Below, piece after piece: positions 46,613 through 54,859 of a DNA stretch of 64,000 bases. Under the pieces are notes generated by a model, which was not told the DNA's origin, searched no databases, and saw only the letters and a program-made list of their open reading frames with translations. Made by a program: the position numbers and the translations under genes. Origin of the DNA: JAWXBA01 sp048499805 (GTDB lineage Bacteria; Gemmatimonadota; Gemmatimonadetes; Gemmatimonadales; GWC2-71-9); NCBI GenBank assembly GCA_048499805.1, contig JASNZF010000005.1, positions 372,001 through 436,000 of the forward strand. Reading direction: 5' to 3'. Positions within the stretch are counted from its first letter, which is position 1. Each line of letters begins with the position of its first letter.

Positions 46613-47466
46613 GCCGGATCCTCTCGCTCCTCCCCGCCGCCACCGAGATTGTTGCCGCGCTCGGCGCAGGAGAACAGCTGGTCGGGATCACCCACGCCTG
46701 CGATCATCCCCCCGAAGTCCAGCACCTCCCCCGGGTCACCACGACCCTGGTTGACCCGTCGCAATCGAGTGCCGCGATCGACGCCTCGGTACGCCAGCGG
46801 CGTCAGGACGGCCATCCCGTCGTGGCCCTGTCCATGGGCCAGCTGCAGGCCCTCCGGCCCACACTGATCCTGGCACAGGAGCTGTGCGAGGTCTGCGCGG
46901 TGGGGACCGGCGCGACCCAGGCCCTGTCGACGATCCTCGATCCTGCCCCCGAGGTGCTCCACCTGCACGGCCACACGATGGAGGGTGTGTATGAGGACAT
47001 CCGCCGGATCGCCGGGGCCATCGACCGTGGGGACGATGGGGAGGAGCTCATCGCCGGGATGCGCTACCGGCTGGCGCACCTGCCGGGAGAAGCGCCGGCG
47101 CCCCCACCGCGGGTCGTCTCGGTGGAATGGCTGGACCCGCTGTACCTGGCCGGGCACTGGGTGCCGGAACTCGTCGCAGCGGCGGGGGGGCTGGAGGTCG
47201 GTGCGGTCGCCGGTGAGCCCTCCCGCCGCCGGGCGTGGGCCGAGGTGGCGGCGATGCAGCCCGATGTCGTCCTCCTGATGCTCTGCGGGTTCGACCGTCG
47301 CCGCGCCCAGGATGAGTGGGCGGTGTTCGCCCGCGCCAATCCGGTGGTCGTCTCGATGATCGGCTCCGCCCGGGTGCAGTTCATCGATGGCAACGCGTAC
47401 ACCTCGCGGCCCGGACCCAGACTGGTGGACGGTGCAGCGGCGATTCGGGCGGTGCTGGGGGGGTGA
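46609..47466 (+). CDS. BtuF-like cobalamin/iron-complex binding protein, no signal peptide
   Basis: A 285-aa protein of the periplasmic-binding helical-backbone family: RILSLLPAATEIVAALGAGE then LVGITHACDHPPE at the start, DPSQSSAAIDASV, and AEVAAMQPDVVLLMLCGFDR later. It matches the group annotated as cobalamin-binding or metal-complex binding proteins. No signal peptide is visible, so it may be cytoplasmic, unlike true BtuF. It is coupled to dacB through a GTGA overlap. No BtuC/D genes adjoin. Its TGA is the first unit of an 18-unit heptamer array. Confidence 0.8.
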   Translation: MSRILSLLPAATEIVAALGAGEQLVGITHACDHPPEVQHLPRVTTTLVDPSQSSAAIDASVRQRRQDGHPVVALSMGQLQALRPTLILAQELCEVCAVGTGATQALSTILDPAPEVLHLHGHTMEGVYEDIRRIAGAIDRGDDGEELIAGMRYRLAHLPGEAPAPPPRVVSVEWLDPLYLAGHWVPELVAAAGGLEVGAVAGEPSRRRAWAEVAAMQPDVVLLMLCGFDRRRAQDEWAVFARANPVVVSMIGSARVQFIDGNAYTSRPGPRLVDGAAAIRAVLGG

Positions 47467-47589
47467 GAGGTGAGAGGTGAGAGGTGAGAGGTAAGAGGTG
47501 AGAGGTAAGAGGTAAGAGGTGAGAGGTGAGAGGTGAGAGGTGAGAGGTAAGAGGTAAGAGGTGAGAGGTGAGAGGTGAGAGGTGAGAGG
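47464..47589 (+). repeat. heptamer array, TGAGAGG/TAAGAGG (18 units), forming the stop of the BtuF-like gene
   Basis: Eighteen consecutive 7-bp units in perfect register, TGAGAGG with interspersed TAAGAGG; the first unit supplies the TGA stop at 47464-47466. It is the longest array in the window and the same family as the arrays at 33912 and 34016. The sense strand carries stops in every frame; the other strand carries none. Confidence 0.92.
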
Positions 47590-47601
47590 AGAGGGTGGGA
47601 A

Positions 47602-47643
47602 GGGAGAAGGGAGAAGGGAGAAGCAAGAAGCAAGAAGCAAGAA
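47602..47643 (+). repeat. heptamer array, GGGAGAA x3 and GCAAGAA x3
   Basis: Six 7-bp units in register directly after the 18-unit array: three GGGAGAA then three GCAAGAA. The gap 47644-47720, up to the threonine aldolase stop, holds GC-rich sequence without a recognisable gene or terminator. The same GGGAGAA then GCAA order occurs behind acsA. Confidence 0.82.
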
Positions 47644-47720
47644 GGGTTGGGAAGGGAGGGAGAAGTCAGTCCACGCCCTGAGGGGCTGGAGGCGCCGCCA
47701 TCGACCCGCTGGTCGCCCCC

Positions 47721-48755
47721 CTACCGCTGGGCCAGCGCCTGGATCCGCCCCACGAACTGATCGACATCGGCCTCGGTCGTGGCCCACGATGTCATCCAGC
47801 GCACCTCGTCCTTTGTCGCATCCCAGAGCTCGAATCGGAACTCCTCCTGCAGCGCCCGCCGCAGCGGCTCCGGCAGCGCCACGAAGAGGCCATTGGCCTC
47901 GACGCGCTGGGTCAATTGCACGCCCGGCACCCCGGCGATCCCGCGCGCGAGGCGCTGGGCCATGGCGTTGGCGTGGCCAGCCAGCTGGAGGTAGCGATCG
48001 TCCTCGAGCAGCGCCAGGAACTGGGCCGCGAGGAACCGCATCTTGGACGCGAGTTGCATCCCCTGCTTGCGCAGGAACGGAAAGGTCGCCGTCAGCGCCG
48101 GATCCAGCAGGACCACCGCCTCGGCTCCGATCGCGCCGTTCTTGGTCCCCCCGAAGGTCAGCACGTCGACTCCCACATCCGTGGTCATCGCCTGGAGCGA
48201 GCAGCCCAGCGCCGCCGCCGCATTGGCCAGGCGGGCCCCATCCATGTGCAGCCGGAGCCCATGGGCGCGCACGACGGTGGCGAGGGCCCGGAGCTCCTCG
48301 AGGGTGTAGACCGTCCCGTACTCCGTGGTCTGGGAGATGGAAACGACCCGGGGCTGGACCGCGTGCTGGTCCCCAACCCGCCCCAGGTGCAGCTCGAGAC
48401 TGGCAGGAGTCACCTTCCCGTCCGGTGCCTCGACCGTGAGCAGCTTGGCGGCCGCCAGCCGTTCCGGCGCCCCGCACTCGTCCACGGCGATGTGTGCCCC
48501 CTCGGCGCAGATCACCGCCTCCCAGGGTCGCATCAGCGCCTGGAGGCCCAGGACGTTTGCCGCGGTGCCATTGAACACGAAGAACACCCCCGCCTCGGCG
48601 CCGAACAGACTGCGGATCCGGGCCACGGCCGCCTCGGTCACCGGGTCGGCGCCGTAGGCGGTGGCGGGGCCGGCATTGGCCGCGGTCACCGCCGCGAGCA
48701 CCGCGGGGTGCGCCCCGAAGTGATTGTCGGACGAGAAACTCGGTCGGGTCGTCAC
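47721..48755 (-). CDS. ltaE: low-specificity L-threonine aldolase-like PLP enzyme
   Basis: A 344-aa fold-type I PLP enzyme that splits threonine or allo-threonine to glycine and acetaldehyde. The PLP lysine lies in DVLTFGGTKNGAIGAEAVV, and the pocket segments FFVFNGTAANVLGLQAL and GLRLHMDGARLANAAAALG are those of threonine aldolases. GTG at 48755 overlaps the stop of the VOC gene. It converges with the BtuF-like gene across the heptamer arrays. Confidence 0.9.
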   Translation of the reverse strand: MTTRPSFSSDNHFGAHPAVLAAVTAANAGPATAYGADPVTEAAVARIRSLFGAEAGVFFVFNGTAANVLGLQALMRPWEAVICAEGAHIAVDECGAPERLAAAKLLTVEAPDGKVTPASLELHLGRVGDQHAVQPRVVSISQTTEYGTVYTLEELRALATVVRAHGLRLHMDGARLANAAAALGCSLQAMTTDVGVDVLTFGGTKNGAIGAEAVVLLDPALTATFPFLRKQGMQLASKMRFLAAQFLALLEDDRYLQLAGHANAMAQRLARGIAGVPGVQLTQRVEANGLFVALPEPLRRALQEEFRFELWDATKDEVRWMTSWATTEADVDQFVGRIQALAQR

Positions 48756-49138
48756 GGCACAGCATCCGGGTTGGCATCGTCCGGAAGCTTGTCCTCCCAG
48801 AGCGCCAGGATGTTGCCGTCGGGGTCCTTGATCATCGCCATGATGCCCCAGGCCTGCTGGGTGGGCTCCGCGACGAAGGTCACTCCCTGGTCGTGCAACT
48901 CCCCGCAGAAGTGCAGCAGCCCCTCGACCCGCACCGTGATCCCGGTGTGGCGACCGACCAGGGCCTTGGCTTCGGGATGGTTGGCAGGGTGGACCGAGAG
49001 GTGGGTCCCCTCCGAAAAGAACTCGCCCCCGAAGGACCCCGACTTCTCCAGGGGAAAGCCAAGCACCTCGCCGTAGAAGTGCAGGGCCCGGTCGATGTCG
49101 TTCACGAAGATGGCGACACTGTAGAGCGAAGTGTGCAT
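48752..49138 (-). CDS. VOC-family (glyoxalase/bleomycin resistance-like) protein
   Basis: A 128-aa vicinal-oxygen-chelate protein: SVAIFVNDIDRALHFYGEVL at the start and MAMIKDPDGNILALWE at the end are the two beta-alpha-beta modules. Metal ligands would be in the HL, H and E positions of THLSVHP and ILALWE. Function may be as glyoxalase-like lyase, dioxygenase or drug-binding protein; the sequence does not decide. Its stop overlaps the threonine aldolase start. Confidence 0.83.
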   Translation of the reverse strand: MHTSLYSVAIFVNDIDRALHFYGEVLGFPLEKSGSFGGEFFSEGTHLSVHPANHPEAKALVGRHTGITVRVEGLLHFCGELHDQGVTFVAEPTQQAWGIMAMIKDPDGNILALWEDKLPDDANPDAVP

Positions 49139-49151
49139 GAGGGCCGAAGAC

Positions 49152-49193
49152 GGGGAATGGGGACCGGAGGCTAGGGGCCGGGGGCTGGGGAAA
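49152..49193 (-). repeat. heptamer array, GGGGACC/GGGGGCT family (6 units), overlapping the 3' end of queG
   Basis: Six units of 7 bp on the plus strand: GGGGAAT, GGGGACC, GGAGGCT, AGGGGCC, GGGGGCT, GGGGAAA. The minus-strand queG ends inside it: its last residues (LSPAPGP) and TAG (49173-49171) are made of this C-rich array. This array has opposite polarity to the others relative to its gene. Confidence 0.7.
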
Positions 49194-50142
49194 GGTAGTC
49201 GTCTCTCGTGCCCGGACGGGAGGCGAAGGCGACCTTCCAGTTGCGGCGCATCCTCTCCAGTCCGGGGCGCTCCAGGGGGGTATCGGCGAACCGGGCGGTG
49301 AACTCCTCCGGCTCCATCCGCGCGAAGTAGTCAGGGTCGTCGTGATCCGGTGCCGGCCGTTGCCGGAACTCCACCACGGACGTCGGTTCGGCAAAGCGCA
49401 CGTTCCAGGGGCAGACCTCGTTGCAGATGTCGCATCCGAACGCCCAGCCCCGGAAATCCGCCGCCAGCGGGTCGGGGATCGGGCCCCGGTGCTCAATGGT
49501 CAGGAACGAGATGCACCTGGTGGCATCGAGAACCCCGGGCTCGACAAACGCCTGCGTGGGGCAGGCCTCCAGGCAACGGGTGCAGCTGCCGCAGCGGTCC
49601 GCTTCGTACGGTGCATCGAGCGCCAGGGGCAGGTCGGTCAGCACCGACCCGATGAAGCTCCACGAACCCGCACCCGGGCGGATCAGCATCGTGTTCTTCC
49701 CGATCCATCCCAGCCCAGCCCGGCGCGCCAGCTCCCGCTCCGGTACCGGCCCGGCATCGACGAATACCCGGGCGATGGTGGCCCCCTCAGCCCGCAGCCA
49801 CTCGGCCAGGCGCTCGAGCCGCCGGGTGGTCACCTGGTGATAGTCGGTTCCGGCGGCATATCGCGCCGTGGCCACGCCGGTCCGGGCCTCGCCGGCGCCG
49901 GATCGCCCCGGCGGCAGGTAGTTGTCCAGCACCACCACGGCGCGGATGGCGCCAGGGACGATCGTCGCCGGCGCCTTCCGGCGCCCGGCCTGACGGTGGA
50001 GGTAGCGCATGGTGCCGCCATAGCCCGCCGCCAGCCAGGCATCGAGTTCCCCTCCCCGCTCGCTCGGGTCGAGCGACGCGATCCCGCAGGCCAGGAACCC
50101 GGCGGCACGAGCCTCGGACCGGAGCCGGTCCTCCCGGGTCAT
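49171..50142 (-). CDS. queG: epoxyqueuosine reductase
   Basis: A 323-aa cobalamin- and iron-sulfur-dependent enzyme that makes queuosine in tRNA from epoxyqueuosine. Two 4Fe-4S motifs are intact: CGSCTRCLEACPTQA and CDICNEVCPWNVRF. ELARRAGLGWIGKNTMLI, FIGSVLTDLPL and CISFLTIEHRGPIP are classic QueG blocks. ATG at 50142 overlaps the TGA of the NDH-2 gene, and the C-terminal residues derive from a heptamer array. The length is slightly shorter than E. coli QueG because the HEAT-like C-terminal domain is missing, as in many bacteria. Confidence 0.94.
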   Translation of the reverse strand: MTREDRLRSEARAAGFLACGIASLDPSERGGELDAWLAAGYGGTMRYLHRQAGRRKAPATIVPGAIRAVVVLDNYLPPGRSGAGEARTGVATARYAAGTDYHQVTTRRLERLAEWLRAEGATIARVFVDAGPVPERELARRAGLGWIGKNTMLIRPGAGSWSFIGSVLTDLPLALDAPYEADRCGSCTRCLEACPTQAFVEPGVLDATRCISFLTIEHRGPIPDPLAADFRGWAFGCDICNEVCPWNVRFAEPTSVVEFRQRPAPDHDDPDYFARMEPEEFTARFADTPLERPGLERMRRNWKVAFASRPGTRDDYLSPAPGP

Positions 50143-51428
50143 CCCGGCGCCGATGGCGCCACCGGCGGCGGCAGGGCGCTGGTCGGGGCAGAGCCGTCGG
50201 GAATCAACCGGGCGCCCCGCTGCAGGGTGACGAAGGAAAACGCCCACTGGATCAACACCAGCACCCGGTTGCGGAACCCGATCAGGAAGAAGAGGTGGAC
50301 AAAGAGCCAGACCAGCCAGGCGGGGAAGCCACCGAAGTGGAAGGGACCGATGTCACAGATGCCCCCCGCCCGCCCGATCACCGCCGCCTGACCCTTGTTG
50401 CGGTAGCGGAACGGTTTGCGCGGCCGCCCGGCCAGATCGGCCCGGATCGCCCGGGCGGCATACTGGCCCTGCTGGATGGCCACGGGGCAGAGGCCGGGCA
50501 GGGCGGGAAACCGGGGATCGTGCCGGAACGCCGCGGCATCGCCCATGACGAACACCTCCGGGTGCCCGGGGATGCTGCAATCGGGCTCGACGATCACCCG
50601 TCCATCGCGCTCCTGGGGGGCGCCGAGCGTGGCGAGCACCGGACTGGCCTGGTTCCCGGCGGCCCAGACCACCGTGTGGGTCGGGATGGTCCATCCACCG
50701 GCCCGGACGAATCCCGGCTGGATGTCCTCGACCAGCATCTCCAACCGGACCTCGACCCCCTTCTTGCGGAGGTCGAGCTTGGCCCGGTTGCTGAGGGCCT
50801 CGGAGTAGGCGGTCAGGATCCGTGGCCCGCCCTCAAGCAGCACCACCGTCGCCTCGCGGGGGTCGATCCTGCGGAAGTCACGCGCCAGCGCAAACCGCCG
50901 GATCTCGGCGAGGGCGCCGGCGAGTTCCACGCCGGTCGGCCCGCCGCCGACGACCACGAAGGTCAGCAGCGCCTGCCGCCGGGTCGGATCGGGTTCGCGC
51001 TCGGCCAGCTCGAACGCCAGCAGCACGCGGCGGCGGATCTCGTGGGCATCCTCGAGGCTCTTGAGCCCCGGCGCGAGCGTCTCCCATTCCGGGTGGCGGA
51101 AGTAGGAGTGCCGCGTCCCCGGGGCCATGACCAGCCAGTCGTAGCCGAACGCGGCCCCGTCGGCCAGGTGCACCTGGCGGGCCGCCACGTCCACGCGCAC
51201 AACCTCGCCCAGCAGCACCTCGGTGCGACGCTGCCGCCGGAGTACCGACCGGATCGGCGCCGCGATGTCGGCGGCATTCAGTTCGGCGGCAGCCACCTGG
51301 TACAGCAACGGCTGGAAGAGGTGGTGGTTCCGGCGGTCGATCACCGTCACCTCGACCGGAACCCGGGCCAACGCCTTGGCGAGATAGATCCCCACGAACC
51401 CGCCGCCGACGATCACGACCCGCTTCAC
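50139..51428 (-). CDS. ndh: type II NADH dehydrogenase (NDH-2)
   Basis: A 429-aa peripheral membrane flavoenzyme that passes electrons from NADH to quinone without pumping protons. Two nucleotide-binding motifs: VVIVGGGFVGIYLAKAL (FAD, residues 4-20) and FVVVGGGPTGVELAGALAE (NADH, about 165-183); the quinone-site region reads FALPGLCPVAIQQGQYAARA-like (here LPGLCPVAIQQGQYAARAI), and the C-terminus has the membrane-binding helix WLVWLFVHLFFLIGFRNRV. GTG at 51428 overlaps the stop of the 89-aa gene. It is coupled to queG downstream. Confidence 0.93.
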   Translation of the reverse strand: MKRVVIVGGGFVGIYLAKALARVPVEVTVIDRRNHHLFQPLLYQVAAAELNAADIAAPIRSVLRRQRRTEVLLGEVVRVDVAARQVHLADGAAFGYDWLVMAPGTRHSYFRHPEWETLAPGLKSLEDAHEIRRRVLLAFELAEREPDPTRRQALLTFVVVGGGPTGVELAGALAEIRRFALARDFRRIDPREATVVLLEGGPRILTAYSEALSNRAKLDLRKKGVEVRLEMLVEDIQPGFVRAGGWTIPTHTVVWAAGNQASPVLATLGAPQERDGRVIVEPDCSIPGHPEVFVMGDAAAFRHDPRFPALPGLCPVAIQQGQYAARAIRADLAGRPRKPFRYRNKGQAAVIGRAGGICDIGPFHFGGFPAWLVWLFVHLFFLIGFRNRVLVLIQWAFSFVTLQRGARLIPDGSAPTSALPPPVAPSAPG

Positions 51429-51694
51429 AGCCGCATCGTCTCCCGGCGCCACCGGGCAAAGCTGATGACGTCGTCGAGCGGGGGCACGGCGCCGGGATCG
51501 CCGTAGGCGGTGTCCATCCTCCAGCGGAGGTAGGTACGATCCGGCACCGGAAGGAACGGCGCCCGGCGCCACCAGTGGCGCCGGCGAAAGGCCCATCCGG
51601 TGCGCAGGAGGTCCACGCCGAGCCGCGGGGATAGCAGGCCCCGCCCGGCGAGTTGGAGGACCAGTCGGGTCCAGGAGGTGGGAGGAGGTTCCAT
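51425..51694 (-). CDS. small conserved-looking protein of unknown function
   Basis: An 89-aa basic, Trp/Arg-rich protein (LLRTGWAFRRRHWWRRAPFL, YLRWRMDTAYGDPGAVPPLD). No domain is recognised. ATG at 51694 (MEPPPTSWTRL) is used; a GGAGGAGG-like stretch lies just inside the opposite strand, so its own ribosome binding site is weak. The stop overlaps the NDH-2 start, making a three-gene operon with queG. The charged, aromatic composition suggests nucleic-acid or membrane-surface binding, but that is only a guess. Confidence 0.62.
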   Translation of the reverse strand: MEPPPTSWTRLVLQLAGRGLLSPRLGVDLLRTGWAFRRRHWWRRAPFLPVPDRTYLRWRMDTAYGDPGAVPPLDDVISFARWRRETMRL

Positions 51695-51815
51695 GGCTGG
51701 CCCCAAAGATAGGTCGCGGTCCCGCCTGCGCCTATATTTCCGCTTCCGGACCACCGCCCGGACCCGCGCCCCGGCGCCTAGCCCTCGACCTCCCGTTCTC
51801 CCGGACCACCCCGAC

Positions 51816-52832
51816 ATGGCCACCATCCGCAACTTCCTCGAGGACCATTTCCGGCACTTCAACGCCCGCGAGACCCTCGCTGCGGCCCGTGCCTACGAGG
51901 CGCACATCGCCGCCGGGGGCAAGATGCTGGTGAGCCTGGCCGGGGCGATGAGCACCGCCAAGCTCGGGACCCTGCTGGCCCGACTGATCCGGGGCGGCCA
52001 GGTGCACGCCATCTCCTGCACCGGGGCCAACCTCGAGGAGGATCTGTTCAACCTCCTCGCCTACAACGACTACAAGATCATCGAGGACTGGCGCGCCCTG
52101 AGCGCCGCCGACGAGGTCGCCCTCTACGAGGATGGCTTCAACCGGGTCACCGACACCGCCATCCCCGAGACGGTCATGCGGCACCTCGAGCGCCGCCTGA
52201 TCGAGCGCTGGCGCCTGGCCTGCGAGCGGGGGGAGCGGAAGTTCGAGAGCGAGTTCCTCGAGGACCTCTTCCGCGATGGCGCCATGGCGGAGCACTACCA
52301 GATCGGCGCGGAGCACTCCTGGCTGCTCGCCGCCTGGGAAATGGGGATCCCCGTCTACCATCCGGGATGGGAGGACTCGACCACCGGCAACATGTTCGCG
52401 GCCGCGGTGTACCGCGGGGCCGTGCCGCACCATCAGTGCGTCAAGAGCGGCACCGAACAGATGGAGCACCTGCTCCGCTGGTACCAGGGCGCGAGCGGCT
52501 ACACCGCCGCCAAGGCCGCCGCCGGCGATGGCGACGCCCGGCCCGACCACCCCAGCGTCGGGTTCTTCCAGGTCGGGGGGGGGATTGCCGGCGACTTCGC
52601 GATCTGCGCCGTGCCCACGATGATCCAGGATCTCGGCATGGAAGACCTGCCGTTCTGGGGGTACTTCTGCCAGATCTCCGATGCCGCGACCAGCTACGGC
52701 GGGTACTCCGGCGCCGTGCCCAACGAGAAGATCACCTGGGGCAAGCTCGACGCCGACACCCCCAAGTACATGATCCAGTCCGACGCCACCATCGTCGCGC
52801 CGCTGATCTTCGGTTACCTGCTGCACGAGTGA
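51816..52832 (+). CDS. deoxyhypusine synthase-like NAD-dependent aminobutyl transferase
   Basis: A 338-aa protein of the deoxyhypusine synthase family. It has the NAD/polyamine-site blocks GKMLVSLAGAMSTAKLG, HAISCTGANLEEDLFNLLA and the catalytic Lys in NEKITWGKLDADTPKY (the Lys that forms the enzyme-imine in eukaryotic DHS). Bacteria lack eIF5A, so the acceptor must differ; bacterial relatives are known or proposed to make homospermidine or related polyamines. It is coupled through GTGA to a Spinster-like MFS gene. A CTATATTT box lies about 80 bp upstream. The canonical substrate is not provable from sequence. Confidence 0.9.
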   Translation: MATIRNFLEDHFRHFNARETLAAARAYEAHIAAGGKMLVSLAGAMSTAKLGTLLARLIRGGQVHAISCTGANLEEDLFNLLAYNDYKIIEDWRALSAADEVALYEDGFNRVTDTAIPETVMRHLERRLIERWRLACERGERKFESEFLEDLFRDGAMAEHYQIGAEHSWLLAAWEMGIPVYHPGWEDSTTGNMFAAAVYRGAVPHHQCVKSGTEQMEHLLRWYQGASGYTAAKAAAGDGDARPDHPSVGFFQVGGGIAGDFAICAVPTMIQDLGMEDLPFWGYFCQISDAATSYGGYSGAVPNEKITWGKLDADTPKYMIQSDATIVAPLIFGYLLHE

Positions 52833-54082
52833 CGTCCCCCACCCGTGGGCACGCGGCACTGGCCCTCGGGCTGCTGACTGCCGTCAATCTCCTCAGCTAC
52901 CTGCAGCGCAGCGTCGTCTTTGCGCTCTTCGACCCGATCAAGGCCGACCTGGGACTCAACGACGCCCAGCTCGGCCTGTTCGCCTCGGCCTACATCCTCG
53001 TCTACTCCCTGGCCGCGCTCCCGCTCGGCATCCTCGGCGACCTCCGCTCCCGCAAGCTCGTGGTGGCGGGCGGTGTCGTCCTCATGGCCACCTTCTCGTC
53101 CGCCAGCGCCCTCGTCGCCAGCTTCGCCGCCCTGCTGGCCTGCCGGGCCCTGATCGGCACCGGCGGGGCCGCCGCCGGCAGCCCCGCCGCCTCGCTGGTG
53201 GCCGATTTCTACCCGGGGAATCGCCGCGCCATCGCGATGGCGATCTTCATGGCCGGCCCGCCCCTGGGCGGCGTACTGGGCATCGTCGCCGGCGGGCAGC
53301 TCGTTACCATCTACGGTTGGCGACCGACCCTCGCGTTCCTGGGCCTCCCGTTCCTGGTGCTCGCCGCCTTGCTGCTCCTGCTCCGCGAACCCAGCGGACC
53401 CGGCGGGCACCGCGCCCCGCTCACCCTCGCGGGGCTGTGGCAGAGTTCCCAGATGGTCCGCAGCGTCCCGACCCTGATCTTCGTCTTCCTCGGCGGCGCG
53501 ATGATCTCCTTCGGCGTCAACGGGCTGGCAGGGTGGGCCCCGACCTACATGGCCCGCGAGCTGTCCATCCCGATCGACCGGGTGGCAATCCTCCTGGCCC
53601 AGTGGGGACTCCCCTTCGGCATCGCCGGGACCCTGGCCGGCGGCTTCCTCGCGGACTCGCTCCGGCACCGGCTGCCGATCGGGCGGACCCTGGTGGCCGG
53701 GATCGGCATTCTCGTCGGGGCGGCGCTGATCATGTACCTGATCACGATCCGGGACCTCGCGGTCTTCCTGCCGGTGTTCGCGGTGGCGTTCTTCTTCCTC
53801 TCCTGGTACGTCGGCCCGCTCACAGCAGTCATCTTCGACGTCGTGCCCAGCACCATCGGCAGCACCGTGGTGGGCGCCTACTTCCTCTTCATTCACATGG
53901 CGGGGGATGCCCTGGCGTTTCCGCTGGTCGGACTGCTGTCCGACCGCTTCGGACTCTCGCGGGCGATGTTCATCCTGCCTGCCGTCGCCTTCTTCGGGGG
54001 GCTGGTCGTGCTGGGAGGGGCGCTGACGGTCCGCCAGGACATGCAGCGCCTGGCCCGGAGCCTGGAACCGGACCCGACCTGA
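52829..54082 (+). CDS. MFS transporter, Spinster-like
   Basis: A 417-aa carrier with twelve hydrophobic helices. It starts NLLSYLQRSVVFALFDPIKA then LGLFASAYILVYSLAALPLG, and the loop GILGDLRSRKLVV is the MFS motif A; GVGGAAAGSPAASL-like stretch (here GTGGAAAGSPAASLVADFYP) follows, as in Spinster/sugar-phosphate-like MFS proteins. The GTG overlaps the deoxyhypusine-synthase-like stop, so synthesis is coupled. Given the partner, transport of a polyamine or polyamine conjugate is possible but not shown. Confidence 0.87.
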   Translation: MTSPTRGHAALALGLLTAVNLLSYLQRSVVFALFDPIKADLGLNDAQLGLFASAYILVYSLAALPLGILGDLRSRKLVVAGGVVLMATFSSASALVASFAALLACRALIGTGGAAAGSPAASLVADFYPGNRRAIAMAIFMAGPPLGGVLGIVAGGQLVTIYGWRPTLAFLGLPFLVLAALLLLLREPSGPGGHRAPLTLAGLWQSSQMVRSVPTLIFVFLGGAMISFGVNGLAGWAPTYMARELSIPIDRVAILLAQWGLPFGIAGTLAGGFLADSLRHRLPIGRTLVAGIGILVGAALIMYLITIRDLAVFLPVFAVAFFFLSWYVGPLTAVIFDVVPSTIGSTVVGAYFLFIHMAGDALAFPLVGLLSDRFGLSRAMFILPAVAFFGGLVVLGGALTVRQDMQRLARSLEPDPT

Positions 54083-54095
54083 ACCCCGCGGAGCG

Positions 54096-54443
54096 CTACC
54101 GCGCTCCGCGCTGCATCAGGTCGATCAACTCCGCGTACATCGCCTCGGCCCGCTCGGGGTCGCCGGAGCGAATGGCGGCCGTGGCACAGTGCCGCAGGTG
54201 GTTCTGGAGCAGCGCCTTCCCCACCCCGCGCAGCGCCTCCTGCACCGACGCGACCTGGGTCATCACGTCCGCGCAGTAGCGCTCCTCGTCCACCATCCGC
54301 TGCAGTCCGCGGACCTGCCCCTCGATCCGGCGCAGCCGGTTCAGGACCGCCGCCTTGATCTCGGGATCCACGGCGGCGGCCCGTCGCTCCCCGCTCTCCA
54401 CCGAGGTGCCACAGGCGCAGGCCGCGAGGGGCTCATCGGCCAT
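54096..54443 (-). CDS. csoR: CsoR-type metal-sensing repressor
   Basis: A 115-aa member of the CsoR/RcnR family. The helix 1-2 start is VLNRLRRIEGQVRGLQRMVD; the copper ligands follow the C-H-C pattern of CsoR: Cys in ERYCADVMTQ, and His and Cys in QNHLRHCATAA (H-x3-C). CsoR binds its operator in the apo form and releases it with Cu(I). The N-terminal CACGT segment gives two more cysteines. It is 39 bp behind copZ on the same strand; a likely target is the copZ promoter and possibly the palindrome at 36.27 kb. Confidence 0.93.
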   Translation of the reverse strand: MADEPLAACACGTSVESGERRAAAVDPEIKAAVLNRLRRIEGQVRGLQRMVDEERYCADVMTQVASVQEALRGVGKALLQNHLRHCATAAIRSGDPERAEAMYAELIDLMQRGAR

Positions 54444-54482
54444 CCGACCCTCCCAGTGGTTCGGTGCCAGTCGAGGCCCCGG

Positions 54483-54698
54483 TCATGGTGCCGTCCCGAC
54501 CGCCGCCCGGTAGCCCGCCCGATCGATTGCGGCAAGCAGCTGGTCGGGCGAGGTCGCCCCCGGATCGTAACGGAGCTGCGCCCGACCGATCTGCACCGAC
54601 TCGATCGTCACCCCCGGCTGGCCGGCGAGGGCCTTGTTCACGGCGTTGAGGCAGTGGGAACAGCTCATTCCCTCGATGTGCAGGGTCAGTTCCTTCAT
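54483..54698 (-). CDS. copZ: CopZ-like copper chaperone (HMA domain)
   Basis: A 71-aa heavy-metal-associated domain: LHIEGMSCSHCLNAVNKAL carries the metal-binding C-x2-C (Cys13, Cys16), and the ferredoxin-like fold ends ATSPDQLLAAIDRAGYRA. It ferries Cu(I) or possibly mercury/zinc. It lies in the same transcript as csoR. No P-type ATPase gene is present in this window, so the exporter is elsewhere. Confidence 0.93.
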   Translation of the reverse strand: MKELTLHIEGMSCSHCLNAVNKALAGQPGVTIESVQIGRAQLRYDPGATSPDQLLAAIDRAGYRAAVGTAP

Positions 54699-54740
54699 CG
54701 GTGTTCCTCCCAGGGACCGGACGGCAATGGCACGCGCCCC

Positions 54741-54786
54741 ATAATATCACATAGGGGGGAGGGGTATAACAACCCCCCTTGGGGGT
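54741..54786 (-). promoter_or_regulatory. copZ-csoR promoter with C/G-tract operator
   Basis: On the minus strand TTATAC (54769-54764), a 17-bp spacer and TATTAT (54746-54741) fit a promoter whose spacer is a C-tract (CCCCTCCCCCC). Directly behind is ACCCCC CTT GGGGGT (54772-54786), a perfect 6-bp palindrome. G/C tracts flanked by A/T in a promoter are the usual CsoR target, so autoregulation is likely. Compare the symmetrical site at 36266-36296. Confidence 0.6.
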
Positions 54787-54859
54787 CACGGCAGCCTCCA
54801 TTCCGGGCTCCCGACGAGCCGAACGTCCCATCCTGGCACCCCGTGGCGGGGGATCAGGC

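Noticed and set aside
47464..47643. Possible CRISPR-like array
   Set aside because: Units are 7 bp with no spacers, no cas genes are present, and the period is continuous; it is a simple tandem array.
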